The notes under the pieces: model-generated | Told to the model about the DNA's origin: nothing | Seen by the model: only the letters and a program-made list of their open reading frames with translations | Databases searched by the model: none | Translations under genes and position numbers: made by a program | DNA from: an uncultured Bacilli bacterium | Lineage (GTDB): Bacteria; Bacillota_I; Bacilli_A; RF39; UBA660 | Reading direction: 5' to 3' | Length of the DNA: 35,466 bases | Assembly: GCA_947632115.1 (NCBI GenBank) | Contig: CANROB010000016.1 | Location: 1-35,466 of the forward strand | In this document: positions 15,377 through 23,792 of the stretch, one piece after another | Position numbering within the stretch: position 1 is the stretch's first letter | How the letters are laid out: each line of letters starts with the position of its first letter

Positions 15377-17992
15377 ATGATAGAGTTAAGAGAAATTTGT
15401 AAAACTTATAAGTCTAAGAAAAGTAGTAGTACCAAAGCCTTAAATGGTGTATCTCTTACCCTAGGAGAAAAAGGTATGACTTTTATTCTAGGAAAAAGTG
15501 GGAGTGGAAAAAGTACGCTTTTAAATATCCTAGGAGGATTGGATAAATATGACTCAGGAGATATGTTCATTCTAGGGAAGAGTAGTCAAAACTTTACCCA
15601 AGCGGACTGGGATTCTTATCGGAATACCTATGTAGGATTTGTATTTCAAGAATTTAATATTTTAGAGGACTATGACGTTTATCAAAATATCGTTTTAGCG
15701 CTCCAACTCCAACAAAAAAAAGAGGATGAAAAAGAAATAGAGGAACTTCTTGAAAAGTTAGAATTGAAGGATTTAAAGAAAAGAAAAGTAAATGAATTAT
15801 CAGGTGGACAAAAGCAAAGAGTAGCAATTGCCCGTGCTTTAATTAAAAATCCAAAAATTATATTAGCCGATGAACCAACTGGAAACTTAGATAGTAAAAC
15901 AGGTAGGCAGGTGATGGAACTCTTAAAGGAGATATCCAAAGAGAAATTAGTGGTCATTGTTTCTCATGATGAAGAATATGCCGAAAAATATGGAGATAGA
16001 ATTATCGAAATTCAAGATGGAAAAGTTGTTTCTGATACGAAGGAGATAAAGCCTGACAAAAAGGTAGAAAATACTTATGAGACGATTAAGTCCCATCTAC
16101 CTTTCAAAGGAAGTTTTAAACTAGGAATAGGAAGTTTAAAGTATAAGAAAGTAAAGCTTTTCTTTACCATTCTGTTAACCGTTGTAACCTTGGGACTCTT
16201 AAGTTGTACGGATACTTTAACGAGTTTTCAGTTGAATAAGGCCCATGCTAAGTTATTAGCAGAGAGACAGGAACCTTTTATCCTAGCTGAGAACTATGAT
16301 CTTTATAAAATAGATGGAACGATTGACTACTCTTTTAGAAGGTTAGCTACCATAACAGACGAAGTAAAAAAAGAAGCAGAGAAGAGAACTGATAAAAAAG
16401 GGTATGAAGTTTATAAATACATGGATACTTATGAAGCCTTAAGTCCTATTCAGTTGTTGAAGGCTAAAATGGCAGAGGAATATGCAGATGGTGATACTTT
16501 CTATACGTATGGGCATTATGGTTTTGGTGCCGAGATTGTTTTAACGGATAATCTAAAAGATATTGTTAAAGAAAAAATCATCGGAAGGGCACCGGAAAAA
16601 GAAAATGAAATTGTGATTTCTAGTTATGTTGCCAAATTATTGATGTCATCAGGTGTTTACGTCTATGAAAAAGTAAATACGGATGAATTTCAAGATGAAC
16701 ATCTTTTCCTTCCTAAGACGTATGAAGAAATTATTGATACCAATTATACGTATTATTTTGGAAAGGATAATAAGGTAAAAATTGTGGGAATTATTGATTA
16801 TGATATGGATCAGTATGAACCTCTCATTAAAAATGAAGGAACGAGAAAAGAGTTACAAGCGTTAACTTCTGAATTAACCTTGCAGAAAAAATTTTTTTAT
16901 AGCAAAATCTATGCAAATCCTGACTTTATTGCTAACTTAAAAGTTCCAGAAAGATTTGAGTTAGATACAAGATATAACTATCAATATACTTCTGATGAAG
17001 TAGATATGGTAAGAGAGGGAATATATATCGATCCCGCGATTCTTTCTAAGAAGATTACGTATTTTGATGGAGAGAAGTGGACGACAACGAGTTCTCTAAA
17101 AAAGGATGAAGTACTTGTTAATTTTAACCAGTTAGTGATGGCAAGCGATTATGAAAAAGATTTAGAATCTTACTATCAAAAACATCAAGATGAAAGTTAT
17201 GAAGAGGTTAAAAAAAGATTTTTAGCAAATTATGTTTCAAAACAAGATATTATTGGAAAGACACTTACATTAAGTATCTATGGCAATGTTGATGAAAAAA
17301 TGATAGATTCGTTTAAGGTCAAAATTGTAGGAGTAATTTTTCAAGATATAGATAAGGGATATGATGATTCCGATGAAATAGTAACGTATAATTACTATAA
17401 CTATTTCTCAAAGGATTTAGTAGAAAAATATCGTGCCTCTACAATTCAAAGAACGGCACTTCTTTATCCTGTTACTACCGAAAAAGAAATTAGGAAGATC
17501 CTTGATGCTTTCCCATTTCAGGATAGCCTTTCCGCTAAGACTTCTTATAGTGATGAGGTGTATGGTCTTTATTCTATCGTTTCTATCCTCCGGAAGGTTA
17601 CGTTCTATATTGGATTAGTATTCGTTTTATTTGCTACCTGTTTAATTGCTAATTTCATGTTTAATAGTATCTCTTATCGTAAAAAAGAAATTGGAGTCCT
17701 AAGGGCCCTTGGTGCTAGAAGTAGAGATGTTGCTAAAATCTTCCTCTGGGAAGGAGTGGTACTAGCTTCTATTTCCGGGGTAATCGCTTCTATTCTTTTG
17801 GTAGTTGTGACAGATGGATTAAATTCTATTATTATGGGAGAAGCAGGATTACTTCTTACGCCATTTATTGTTGGTATTAGACAGTTTATCGTCATTTGGG
17901 TTTTAGTATTTACTGTGACCATACTTGCTTCTCTTTTACCAATTCAAAAGATTTCTAGAAAGAAACCAATTGATGCCATTTTAAATAAATAG
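15377..17992 (+). CDS. Fused ABC transporter ATPase-permease (MacB/FtsX type)
   Basis: This 871-aa protein carries both transporter parts. Residues 1-230 are the ATPase: Walker A GKSGSGKST (39-47), signature ELSGGQKQR (about 140-148), Walker B IILADEPTGNLDS (about 160-172) and the switch histidine in VSHDEE. One helix at about 260-280 leads into an extracytoplasmic domain of about 460 residues. Three C-terminal helices follow (about 741-763, 787-812, 836-857), with the FtsX-like motif RKKEIGVLRALGARSRDV between the first two. This is the ATPase-first arrangement of MacB-like mechanotransducing transporters, which drive extracytoplasmic events or expel peptides rather than import solutes. The substrate is unknown. 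It has its own promoter, and a terminator overlapping its stop. Confidence 0.92.
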   Translation: MIELREICKTYKSKKSSSTKALNGVSLTLGEKGMTFILGKSGSGKSTLLNILGGLDKYDSGDMFILGKSSQNFTQADWDSYRNTYVGFVFQEFNILEDYDVYQNIVLALQLQQKKEDEKEIEELLEKLELKDLKKRKVNELSGGQKQRVAIARALIKNPKIILADEPTGNLDSKTGRQVMELLKEISKEKLVVIVSHDEEYAEKYGDRIIEIQDGKVVSDTKEIKPDKKVENTYETIKSHLPFKGSFKLGIGSLKYKKVKLFFTILLTVVTLGLLSCTDTLTSFQLNKAHAKLLAERQEPFILAENYDLYKIDGTIDYSFRRLATITDEVKKEAEKRTDKKGYEVYKYMDTYEALSPIQLLKAKMAEEYADGDTFYTYGHYGFGAEIVLTDNLKDIVKEKIIGRAPEKENEIVISSYVAKLLMSSGVYVYEKVNTDEFQDEHLFLPKTYEEIIDTNYTYYFGKDNKVKIVGIIDYDMDQYEPLIKNEGTRKELQALTSELTLQKKFFYSKIYANPDFIANLKVPERFELDTRYNYQYTSDEVDMVREGIYIDPAILSKKITYFDGEKWTTTSSLKKDEVLVNFNQLVMASDYEKDLESYYQKHQDESYEEVKKRFLANYVSKQDIIGKTLTLSIYGNVDEKMIDSFKVKIVGVIFQDIDKGYDDSDEIVTYNYYNYFSKDLVEKYRASTIQRTALLYPVTTEKEIRKILDAFPFQDSLSAKTSYSDEVYGLYSIVSILRKVTFYIGLVFVLFATCLIANFMFNSISYRKKEIGVLRALGARSRDVAKIFLWEGVVLASISGVIASILLVVVTDGLNSIIMGEAGLLLTPFIVGIRQFIVIWVLVFTVTILASLLPIQKISRKKPIDAILNK

Positions 17993-18015
17993 TGCTTTAA
18001 GCACTATTTTCTTTT
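17987..18015 (+). terminator. Terminator containing the ABC transporter stop codon
   Basis: AAATAGTGC / GCACTATTT pairs perfectly with loop TTTAA, followed by a T-rich stretch. The TAG at 17990-17992 is in the 5' arm. Confidence 0.82.
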
Positions 18016-18024
18016 GTAAAAAGA

Positions 18025-18033
18025 TGATATAAT
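18025..18033 (+). promoter_or_regulatory. Extended -10 promoter
   Basis: TGATATAAT is followed by TAGGAGG and the ATG at 18060. No convincing -35 is seen; the expected place is the tail of the preceding terminator. Confidence 0.5.
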
Positions 18034-18059
18034 TGGATATATAAGATAGGAGGATACTT

Positions 18060-18896
18060 ATGAAAAATGGAGTTAAAGTTTTTTTTGTTATTTTTAGTGT
18101 AATCATTGCTTTAGTAGCAGGCGTTTTAGTTGGTGCGAATCTTCCAACCGAGAAGGAAGAAAAAGAGGAACCAAAGGAAGAAGAAAAACCAGCCGTTGAA
18201 AAGGTTTATGCTGTTACAACGAATGAGATTGAAGGATGCGGACATAAAAAAACACTTTATTATGAAGGGGAAAATCAAAAAATTTATCTTTATTGCTTAG
18301 ATGGAATTACTTTAAATGACGGACAAAAAGATGTCAGTCTAAAAGATTATATTGATTCTGAAGGAAAAGATATTGAAAAGGCTTTATCACTATTTGTAAA
18401 TCATGATAAACTTTGGGATGACTCTATTAATGCCTTAGAGGATGGAGGAACCGTTATCTATAAAGATAGCGGGTTAACTGGGGTAACGAACCATGGACTT
18501 ACGATGATAAAGTGCGCTTCTTTAAATGGTGGTAAGGATATTTATTTTGGACCTTATAATATGAAATATCAAAATTCTTATTGTGATCCAACCGTAGGAG
18601 ATAAATTATACTTTGTTAAAACGTATACTGTTTTATACAAGTTAGAAAGTAATGACCAGCAATTTGTTTATTTGACTTTACAACAATTTCAAAATGATAA
18701 TCTAGATACTGTTAAAGTGCCTAAAGAGCGAGCAAAGGGTATTAAAGCAGGTAACAACTATGAATTTACATTCCAATATAAAGATAAATATATTGATGAC
18801 AATAACATTAAATCTGTTTTTGCAAATGCTAATGTAGTTTCCGCTGTATTAACGAAAAAACTAGGTGCTGATCAAACACAGGAAAATGCGGAATAG
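18060..18896 (+). CDS. Membrane-anchored extracytoplasmic protein of unknown function
   Basis: This 278-aa protein has one N-terminal hydrophobic helix (about 6-27, VFFVIFSVIIALVAGVLVG). A highly charged Glu/Lys/Pro linker follows (about 31-47) and then a globular ectodomain of about 230 residues. The ectodomain has four cysteines (in EGCGH, LYCLDG, IKCASL and SYCDP), enough for two disulfides. The pattern of short strands with Tyr/Lys-rich turns suggests a mainly beta fold. I recognise no family. It follows the fused ABC transporter but has its own promoter and terminator, so a joint role is only a guess. Confidence 0.72.
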   Translation: MKNGVKVFFVIFSVIIALVAGVLVGANLPTEKEEKEEPKEEEKPAVEKVYAVTTNEIEGCGHKKTLYYEGENQKIYLYCLDGITLNDGQKDVSLKDYIDSEGKDIEKALSLFVNHDKLWDDSINALEDGGTVIYKDSGLTGVTNHGLTMIKCASLNGGKDIYFGPYNMKYQNSYCDPTVGDKLYFVKTYTVLYKLESNDQQFVYLTLQQFQNDNLDTVKVPKERAKGIKAGNNYEFTFQYKDKYIDDNNIKSVFANANVVSAVLTKKLGADQTQENAE

Positions 18897-18919
18897 AAGT
18901 TTTCTTCTATTCTTTTTTT
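18891..18919 (+). terminator. Strong terminator containing the stop codon
   Basis: GAATAGAAG / CTTCTATTC pairs perfectly with loop TTTT and is followed by seven T. The TAG at 18894-18896 is inside the 5' arm. The next -35 box starts 4 nt after the T run. Confidence 0.9.
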
Positions 18920-18922
18920 GTC

Positions 18923-18979
18923 TTGACAAAAGAATAGATTGCTCTTATAATGAATATAGATAATTGAATAATCATTCAA
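18923..18979 (+). promoter_or_regulatory. cad operon promoter and CadC/ArsR-type operator
   Basis: A near-consensus promoter, TTGACA (18923-18928) and TATAAT (18946-18951) with a 17-nt spacer, is followed by the palindrome TTGAATAATCATTCAA (18964-18979) at about the transcription start. Operators of SmtB/CadC-type repressors have this TGAA/TTCA dyad, so metal-free CadC should block transcription here. Confidence 0.85.
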
Positions 18980-18994
18980 CTGTTTGGAGGAAAT

Positions 18995-19357
18995 ATGATA
19001 AAAAAAGAGTTTGTTTGTGACTGTAATGTCATTCATGAAGAGGCCGTTATTCTTGCTAAAAAGAAGATGCCAAAAGAAGAAACTTTTGGGGATTTAGCCA
19101 CTTTTTTTAAGTTGTTAGGAGATCCAACACGAACGAAAATTTTATTTGCGCTTGATCAACATGAGATGTGTGTTTGTGATTTAGCGAATGCTCTTTCCAT
19201 GACAAAATCTTCTATTTCTCATCAATTAAAGACACTAAGAGATAAGCATATTGTAAAATGCCGAAGAGAAGGAAAAGAAGTATATTATACCTTGGATGAT
19301 GAACATGTGGTACGGGTATTTGAAGTTGGTTTAGAGCATATTTCTCATAAAAAATAA
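18995..19357 (+). CDS. cadC: CadC-like ArsR/SmtB metal-sensing repressor
   Basis: This 120-aa winged-helix repressor keeps residues for both known metal sites of this family. The alpha3N thiolate site is Cys8 and Cys10 near the N-terminus plus Cys59 and Cys61 in the helix motif MCVCDLAN; it binds Cd, Pb or similar soft ions. The alpha5 site is Asp102, His104, His115 and His118, spaced exactly as Asp104-His106-His117-Glu120 of SmtB with His replacing Glu, and senses Zn. The recognition helix is MTKSSISHQLKTLRD. It lies directly upstream of the metal ATPase with a 9-nt gap, and its operator overlaps its own promoter region. GGAGG precedes the start. Confidence 0.93.
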   Translation: MIKKEFVCDCNVIHEEAVILAKKKMPKEETFGDLATFFKLLGDPTRTKILFALDQHEMCVCDLANALSMTKSSISHQLKTLRDKHIVKCRREGKEVYYTLDDEHVVRVFEVGLEHISHKK

Positions 19358-19366
19358 GGAGGAGTT

Positions 19367-21199
19367 ATGAAGATAGCTTGTGTAGAATTAGGGGTTTCTT
19401 TTTGTTTATTCTTACTAGGACTTTTTTTTCCAGTTTCTGAAATTCGTCCTCTTTTTATTCTTTTTTCTTATCTATTTGTCGGATTAGGGGTTTTAAAAGA
19501 GGCGGTTCAAAATCTTTTTAAAGGAAAAATTTTTGACGAAAACTTTTTGATGACAGTAGCAACTATAGGGGCTTTTTGTATTGGTGAATATCCAGAGGCC
19601 GCTGCCATTATGTTATTTTATCGTTTAGGAGAATTATTTCAGGATTTAGCTGTTTCCAAATCCAAAAATTCTATTAAAGCCCTAATGGAATTAAAACCGG
19701 ATAAAGCATTTTTATTAGAAGATGGAAAAATGAAAGAGGTTTCTCCTTTACAGGTCCAAGTAGGAGATATTATTGTTATTAAACCGGGAGAAAAAGTTCC
19801 CTTAGATGGAAAAATTATCGAGGGTAGTACCTATTTAAATACAGTAAATTTAACAGGGGAATCTACTCCTTTAGAAGTATCTAAGGGAGATACAGTATTA
19901 AGTGGGGTTGTGAACCTTGAGGAAGTAATTCAAGTAAGAGTCACTCGGGCGTATCAAGAATCCACTGTTCAAAAAATTTTAGAATTAGTAGAGCACGCGA
20001 ATAGTAAAAAATCTACGTCTGAAACTTTTATTCGGAAGTTTTCTAGATACTATACTCCTATCGTAGTGGGGAGTGCTTTTCTTTTAGCAGTACTTCCACC
20101 ACTCATTTTGAATCAGGCTTTCTCGCCATGGATTTATCGGGCACTCTCTTTTCTAGTAGTATCTTGTCCTTGTGCTTTAGTGATTTCTGTTCCACTTAGT
20201 TTTTTTGGGGGAATAGGGGCTGCTTCTCGCATGGGAGTACTGATAAAAGGTAGTAATGCACTAGAAGATATCCATAAAGTAAGTACTGTTGTTTTTGATA
20301 AAACAGGTACTTTAACAGAAGGTGTTTTTGAAGTTCAAAAGATAAACGCTATCGGAATACCAGAAGAAGAACTTTTAAAGATAGCTGCCTATGCAGAAGT
20401 TTTTTCTAATCATCCTATTGCGAAATCTTTAAGGAAAGCGTATGGAGAGAAAATAGATGAAAAATATGTTAAAGAATTAAAGCAATATCCAGGGATGGGC
20501 TTAAAGGTTTTAGTAGATGGAAAAGTAGTATTGATTGGAAATCGTGCTTTGATGGAAGAAAACCATATTACTTTTGTAGAAGAAGGGGATAAAGGCACCA
20601 TTCTTTATCTTGCGATAGATGAAGAATATCGTGGCAATATTGTGATTGCTGATCGAATCAAAAAGGATGCGAAAGAAGCTGTTAATAGTTTAAGAAAATT
20701 AGGAGTAGAACATATTGTTGTTCTAACTGGAGATAAGGAAGAAATAACCTCTTCTATTTGTCAAGAGTTAGGAATTCACACTTATTATGCTTCTCTTTTA
20801 CCAAATGAGAAGGTAGAAAAAGTAGAAATTCTCCGTCAAAAGAAAAAAGAGGACGAAAAAATTTTATTTGCTGGGGATGGCATGAATGATGCTCCTGTTT
20901 TAGCGCTTTCCGATATTGGTGTTGCAATGGGCGCAATCGGTAGTGATGCTGCGCTAGAATCTGCTGATATTGTGATCATGACAGATGAACCTTCTAAGAT
21001 TGCTAATGTTATCAAATTATCACGAAAAACACTTACCATTGTAAAAGAAAATGTTATCTTTGCTCTTGGGGTTAAATTAATCATTTTAGTAGCGAGTGCA
21101 TTTGGTCTTACGACGATGTGGTTTTCTGTATTTGGCGATGTTGGTGTTACCATTTTAGCCGTTTTAAATGCTCTTCGTACGATGCGTATGAAATGGTAA
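19367..21199 (+). CDS. cadA: Cd/Zn/Pb-exporting P1B-type ATPase, CadA-like, lacking an HMA domain
   Basis: This 610-aa P-type ATPase belongs to the Zn/Cd/Pb (P1B-2) group. It shows the early motif MLFYRLGELFQD, the actuator TGEST, transmembrane CPC (Cys267, Cys269) followed by ALVISVPLS, the phosphorylated Asp311 in DKTGT, HP in SNHPIA, and GDGMNDAP. Coupling to a CadC-type repressor supports divalent soft-metal export. It starts directly in the first membrane helices with no N-terminal HMA domain and no Cys- or His-rich tail, so it is shorter than the usual CadA (about 700-800 aa). The start has GGAGGAG 5 nt upstream, so the short N-terminus looks genuine. A terminator follows. Confidence 0.94.
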   Translation: MKIACVELGVSFCLFLLGLFFPVSEIRPLFILFSYLFVGLGVLKEAVQNLFKGKIFDENFLMTVATIGAFCIGEYPEAAAIMLFYRLGELFQDLAVSKSKNSIKALMELKPDKAFLLEDGKMKEVSPLQVQVGDIIVIKPGEKVPLDGKIIEGSTYLNTVNLTGESTPLEVSKGDTVLSGVVNLEEVIQVRVTRAYQESTVQKILELVEHANSKKSTSETFIRKFSRYYTPIVVGSAFLLAVLPPLILNQAFSPWIYRALSFLVVSCPCALVISVPLSFFGGIGAASRMGVLIKGSNALEDIHKVSTVVFDKTGTLTEGVFEVQKINAIGIPEEELLKIAAYAEVFSNHPIAKSLRKAYGEKIDEKYVKELKQYPGMGLKVLVDGKVVLIGNRALMEENHITFVEEGDKGTILYLAIDEEYRGNIVIADRIKKDAKEAVNSLRKLGVEHIVVLTGDKEEITSSICQELGIHTYYASLLPNEKVEKVEILRQKKKEDEKILFAGDGMNDAPVLALSDIGVAMGAIGSDAALESADIVIMTDEPSKIANVIKLSRKTLTIVKENVIFALGVKLIILVASAFGLTTMWFSVFGDVGVTILAVLNALRTMRMKW

Positions 21200-21207
21200 G
21201 AAGGGTT

Positions 21208-21244
21208 AAAAATAAAAGTATTTCTAAAGGTGCTTTTATTTTTT
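21208..21244 (+). terminator. Terminator of the cad operon
   Basis: AAAAATAAAAG / CTTTTATTTTT is an 11-bp perfect stem with a 14-nt loop and a trailing T run, 8 nt after the cadA stop. Confidence 0.6.
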
Positions 21245-21331
21245 AGTAAAAATGTGACAAGTAAAAATCAGAAGAAGAAAAAAACATGTTAAAACAAGAA
21301 AAAATATGTTATTCTTAAAGTAGGTGAGAAT

Positions 21332-21823
21332 ATGAAAAAGACAATATCTAGAAAGAAGAAAAAAGAGTTTGAAATTGTTCTTCGCGTAGAAGATAATTTT
21401 TATGAAGAATTTAATCATGAAAAGGTTTCTCGTGAGTTAATTCAATATTTAATTGAAAATGTTAATCCCTTTGAAAAGGAACAAATAAAAATTGTAATTG
21501 AAAATCGTCTTCATAAGGAAGAATGTATCCCTATGATTCGTGAGGGGATTAAAGAGGAATATGAAAAGTGTTTGCATATTAAAAAGTACAATAACAAAGT
21601 GCAATTTTGTTATTGTTTGGTAGGATTAGTTATGCTCTTTTTCTCTTTTTATGTAATGCATGATTCTATTTTTAAAGAAATCTTTTTGATTGGTGGTTGG
21701 GTACTAATCTGGGATACGATTGAAATCGAGATGTTTTCAGATTCTGACAATCGAAAAAGACAAAAGATTTTAAGAAAATTATATTATTCTAAAATTGTAG
21801 AAGAAGAGGGTACTAGTAAATGA
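21332..21823 (+). CDS. Two-helix membrane protein of unknown function
   Basis: This 163-aa protein has a charged, soluble N-terminal half (FEIVLRVEDNFYEEFNHEKV) that looks like a small alpha/beta domain. Two membrane helices follow (about 93-108 and 114-131, with WVLIWDTIEI at the end of the second) and a basic helical tail. It resembles a conserved family I have seen in gut Clostridia and Bacilli, without known function. Its TGA overlaps the next ATG (ATGA), so it is coupled to the VOC-family gene. AGGTGAG precedes the start. I see no convincing promoter in the 130-base gap before it. Confidence 0.78.
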   Translation: MKKTISRKKKKEFEIVLRVEDNFYEEFNHEKVSRELIQYLIENVNPFEKEQIKIVIENRLHKEECIPMIREGIKEEYEKCLHIKKYNNKVQFCYCLVGLVMLFFSFYVMHDSIFKEIFLIGGWVLIWDTIEIEMFSDSDNRKRQKILRKLYYSKIVEEEGTSK

Positions 21824-22209
21824 TAAAGTTTCAGTCTCTAATTCCGGAACTTTCTGTAAGCAATATTGAGGCGAGCAAACAATTTTATCAAAGTATTGGC
21901 TTTTCCGTCGTTTATGAGAGGAAAGAAAATAAATTTTGCTTCTTACAACTAGAAGAAAATCAATTAATGATAGAAGAGATAAATGAGAATTGGAATACTG
22001 GTACTTTAGAATATCCCTTCGGAAGGGGAATGAATCTTTCGATGACGGTTTCTAATATTTCCGCATTTTATGAGAAAATCTTAAAATTAGGATATCCTAT
22101 TTTTCGAAAGTTAGAAGAAGATACTTATCGGGTAGGCGAGGAAGAAGTTACCGACCAAGAATTTTTAATTCAAGATCCGGATGGATATCTTCTTCGCTTT
22201 ACGAATTAA
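21820..22209 (+). CDS. VOC-superfamily protein (glyoxalase/bleomycin-resistance fold)
   Basis: This 129-aa protein has the paired beta-alpha-beta-beta-beta modules of the vicinal oxygen chelate fold. The start IPELSVSNIEASKQFYQSIGFSVV (split here: IPELSVSNIEAS, then KQFYQSIGFSVV) is the classic first module. The ending EFLIQDPDGYLLRFTN is the classic last strand and carries the C-terminal acidic ligand position. No metal-binding His-x-Glu pair is obvious, and the closest relatives are bleomycin-resistance-like binding proteins rather than glyoxalase I. It could sequester a small toxic compound; that is inference. It is the middle gene of a three-gene unit. Confidence 0.88.
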   Translation: MIKFQSLIPELSVSNIEASKQFYQSIGFSVVYERKENKFCFLQLEENQLMIEEINENWNTGTLEYPFGRGMNLSMTVSNISAFYEKILKLGYPIFRKLEEDTYRVGEEEVTDQEFLIQDPDGYLLRFTN

Positions 22210-22226
22210 TCTTTTTAGGAGGAAAA

Positions 22227-23594
22227 ATGGAAACAAAAGGAAAAATAGAACTTGTTCTTTTTTTTGTATTAGCTAGTTTTATAGTTTTGGGGATTTTTCT
22301 TTATGAACAAAAAGATGACTCCAAGGAAAAAGATATCAATTGGCATGGGTACACTACCTATTCTATTTCTTTAAAGGATAGTGTTACTATTACAGAAAAA
22401 GGGATTTATCACTTAACGGGAAATTTATCCAATGGGATGATTACAGTAGATACCACTTCTCCTGTTAAACTTATATTGGATAATGTCTCTATTACAAATC
22501 AAGAAGGTCCTGCTATTTTGATTACTGATGCTTCTTTGGTGGAAATAGAACTAAAAGAAAATACGATCAATGTGTTAGAAGATGGAAGTGACTATCTTGA
22601 TAGTGAGGAAGTAGGAACCATTTATAGTCATGATGATTTACGCTTTACGGGAGAAGGTAGTCTTAAAGTGATTGCGAATAGCGAGGATGCGATTGTTGGT
22701 AAAGATACTTTAACCTTTTTATCTGGAAATTACGAAATTGAGGCTAAAGATGATGGAATAAGAGGAAAAGATATCGTTACGATTAAGTCTGGTACATACA
22801 CCATTGATGCAGGCGGAGATGGCATAAAATCAACTAATGATTCGGATAATGAAAAAGTCTCTATTACGATTTATGGAGGAAATTTTTCTCTTACAACCAA
22901 GGATGATGCCATCACTTCACAAAACTCTCTTACGATACAAGATGGTAATTTTCACATACAGGCACAAGGAAAAGGAATCAATGCGAACCAATCTTTAACG
23001 ATAGAAAAAGGAATTATTGAAATTGTAGAAAGTTATGAGGGATTAGAAGCTTCTAACATGACTATAAAAGGAGGAGAAATTTCTATTCTTTCTAAAGAAG
23101 ATGGCATTAATGTTGCAAGTGATTATAAAAACGATTCTTTAACCCTTACAATAGAAGGGGGAAAAATAACGCTAGATACATCTGGTGATGGAATTGATGT
23201 GAATGGTTCTTTTTATATGAGTGGTGGAGAGGTCACTATCTTTGGACCAACTGATAGCAAAAATGGAGCCATTGATTATGATGAGGTATTTGAAATCACG
23301 GGTGGGACTATTATGGCAGGCGGTAGTAAAGGAATGGATCAGGCGATTAGCACCACTTCCAAGATTTATGGCATATGGATTACTTTTTCTAGCCCTTTAG
23401 GTAGTTCTGATACGATAACCATCAGTGATAATAAGGAAGAAGTACTTCTTACTTATCACTCTAAAAAGAATTATTCTTCTCTTGTTATAGCCACTCCTAT
23501 TTTAGAAAAAGGAAAAACTTATCACATCGAAAAAAATGGCGAAGATTATCAAGAATTTACCGTTCAACAAATCTTAACGAAATTAGAAAAATAG
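22227..23594 (+). CDS. Secreted or anchored carbohydrate-binding beta-helix protein (Cthe_2159 family)
   Basis: This 455-aa protein has an N-terminal hydrophobic helix (about 7-25) that acts as signal or anchor. The remainder is a long series of beta-helix turns: strands ending in motifs such as DDGIRGKDIVTIKSG, GGDGIKSTN, KDDAITSQNSLTIQDG, GKGINANQSLTIEKG, YEGLEASNMTIKGG and EDGINVASD. This ladder of D/E-D/G-G/A-I turns is diagnostic of the Cthe_2159 family of carbohydrate-binding proteins. The founding member from Clostridium thermocellum binds polysaccharides such as polygalacturonate and cellulose. The repeated acidic turns probably bind calcium. It follows the VOC gene by 17 nt, with AGGAGG before the start, and is closed by a terminator. 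Confidence 0.9.
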   Translation: METKGKIELVLFFVLASFIVLGIFLYEQKDDSKEKDINWHGYTTYSISLKDSVTITEKGIYHLTGNLSNGMITVDTTSPVKLILDNVSITNQEGPAILITDASLVEIELKENTINVLEDGSDYLDSEEVGTIYSHDDLRFTGEGSLKVIANSEDAIVGKDTLTFLSGNYEIEAKDDGIRGKDIVTIKSGTYTIDAGGDGIKSTNDSDNEKVSITIYGGNFSLTTKDDAITSQNSLTIQDGNFHIQAQGKGINANQSLTIEKGIIEIVESYEGLEASNMTIKGGEISILSKEDGINVASDYKNDSLTLTIEGGKITLDTSGDGIDVNGSFYMSGGEVTIFGPTDSKNGAIDYDEVFEITGGTIMAGGSKGMDQAISTTSKIYGIWITFSSPLGSSDTITISDNKEEVLLTYHSKKNYSSLVIATPILEKGKTYHIEKNGEDYQEFTVQQILTKLEK

Positions 23595-23607
23595 ATTTTA
23601 TGTAAAG

Positions 23608-23638
23608 AAAGTGGAAACTAGAAAATTCCGCTTTTTTT
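23608..23638 (+). terminator. Intrinsic terminator
   Basis: AAAGTGGAA pairs with TTCCGCTTT (one G-U) around a 9-nt loop and is followed by T residues, 13 nt after the TAG. Confidence 0.72.
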
Positions 23639-23736
23639 AAATTCCTTTTTTCCCTTGATTTTAGAGTCATCTTTTTTTTAAAATTGTGTATAATAAAGAG
23701 ACTAAAAAAATTTGTTTTTTTTCTTTAAAAATCTTA

Positions 23737-23765
23737 TTGATTTCAGGCATTTTCTAGGATATAAT
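23737..23765 (+). promoter_or_regulatory. Promoter of the M60 peptidase operon
   Basis: TTGATT (23737-23742) and TATAAT (23760-23765) have a 17-nt spacer; GAAGGGAGAG precedes the ATG at 23793. The promoter is inside the longer open frame that begins at 23712, which supports 23793 as the start. A second TATAAT at 23689 has no matching -35. Confidence 0.7.
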
Positions 23766-23792
23766 AGGGGTGTAGAAGGGAGAGAATTTTTT

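Noticed and set aside
20836..21153. Minus-strand open frame inside cadA
   Set aside because: It is antisense to the conserved ATPase hinge region, without ribosome binding site or recognisable product. Other antisense frames inside real genes were dropped for the same reason.
23689..23694. Second promoter for the M60 operon
   Set aside because: The TATAAT has no reasonable -35 at 16-18 nt, and a better-supported promoter lies downstream.
23712..23792. Longer start for the M60 peptidase gene
   Set aside because: The extra 27 residues precede the promoter (23737-23765) and would mask the signal peptide; the ribosome binding site is in front of 23793.
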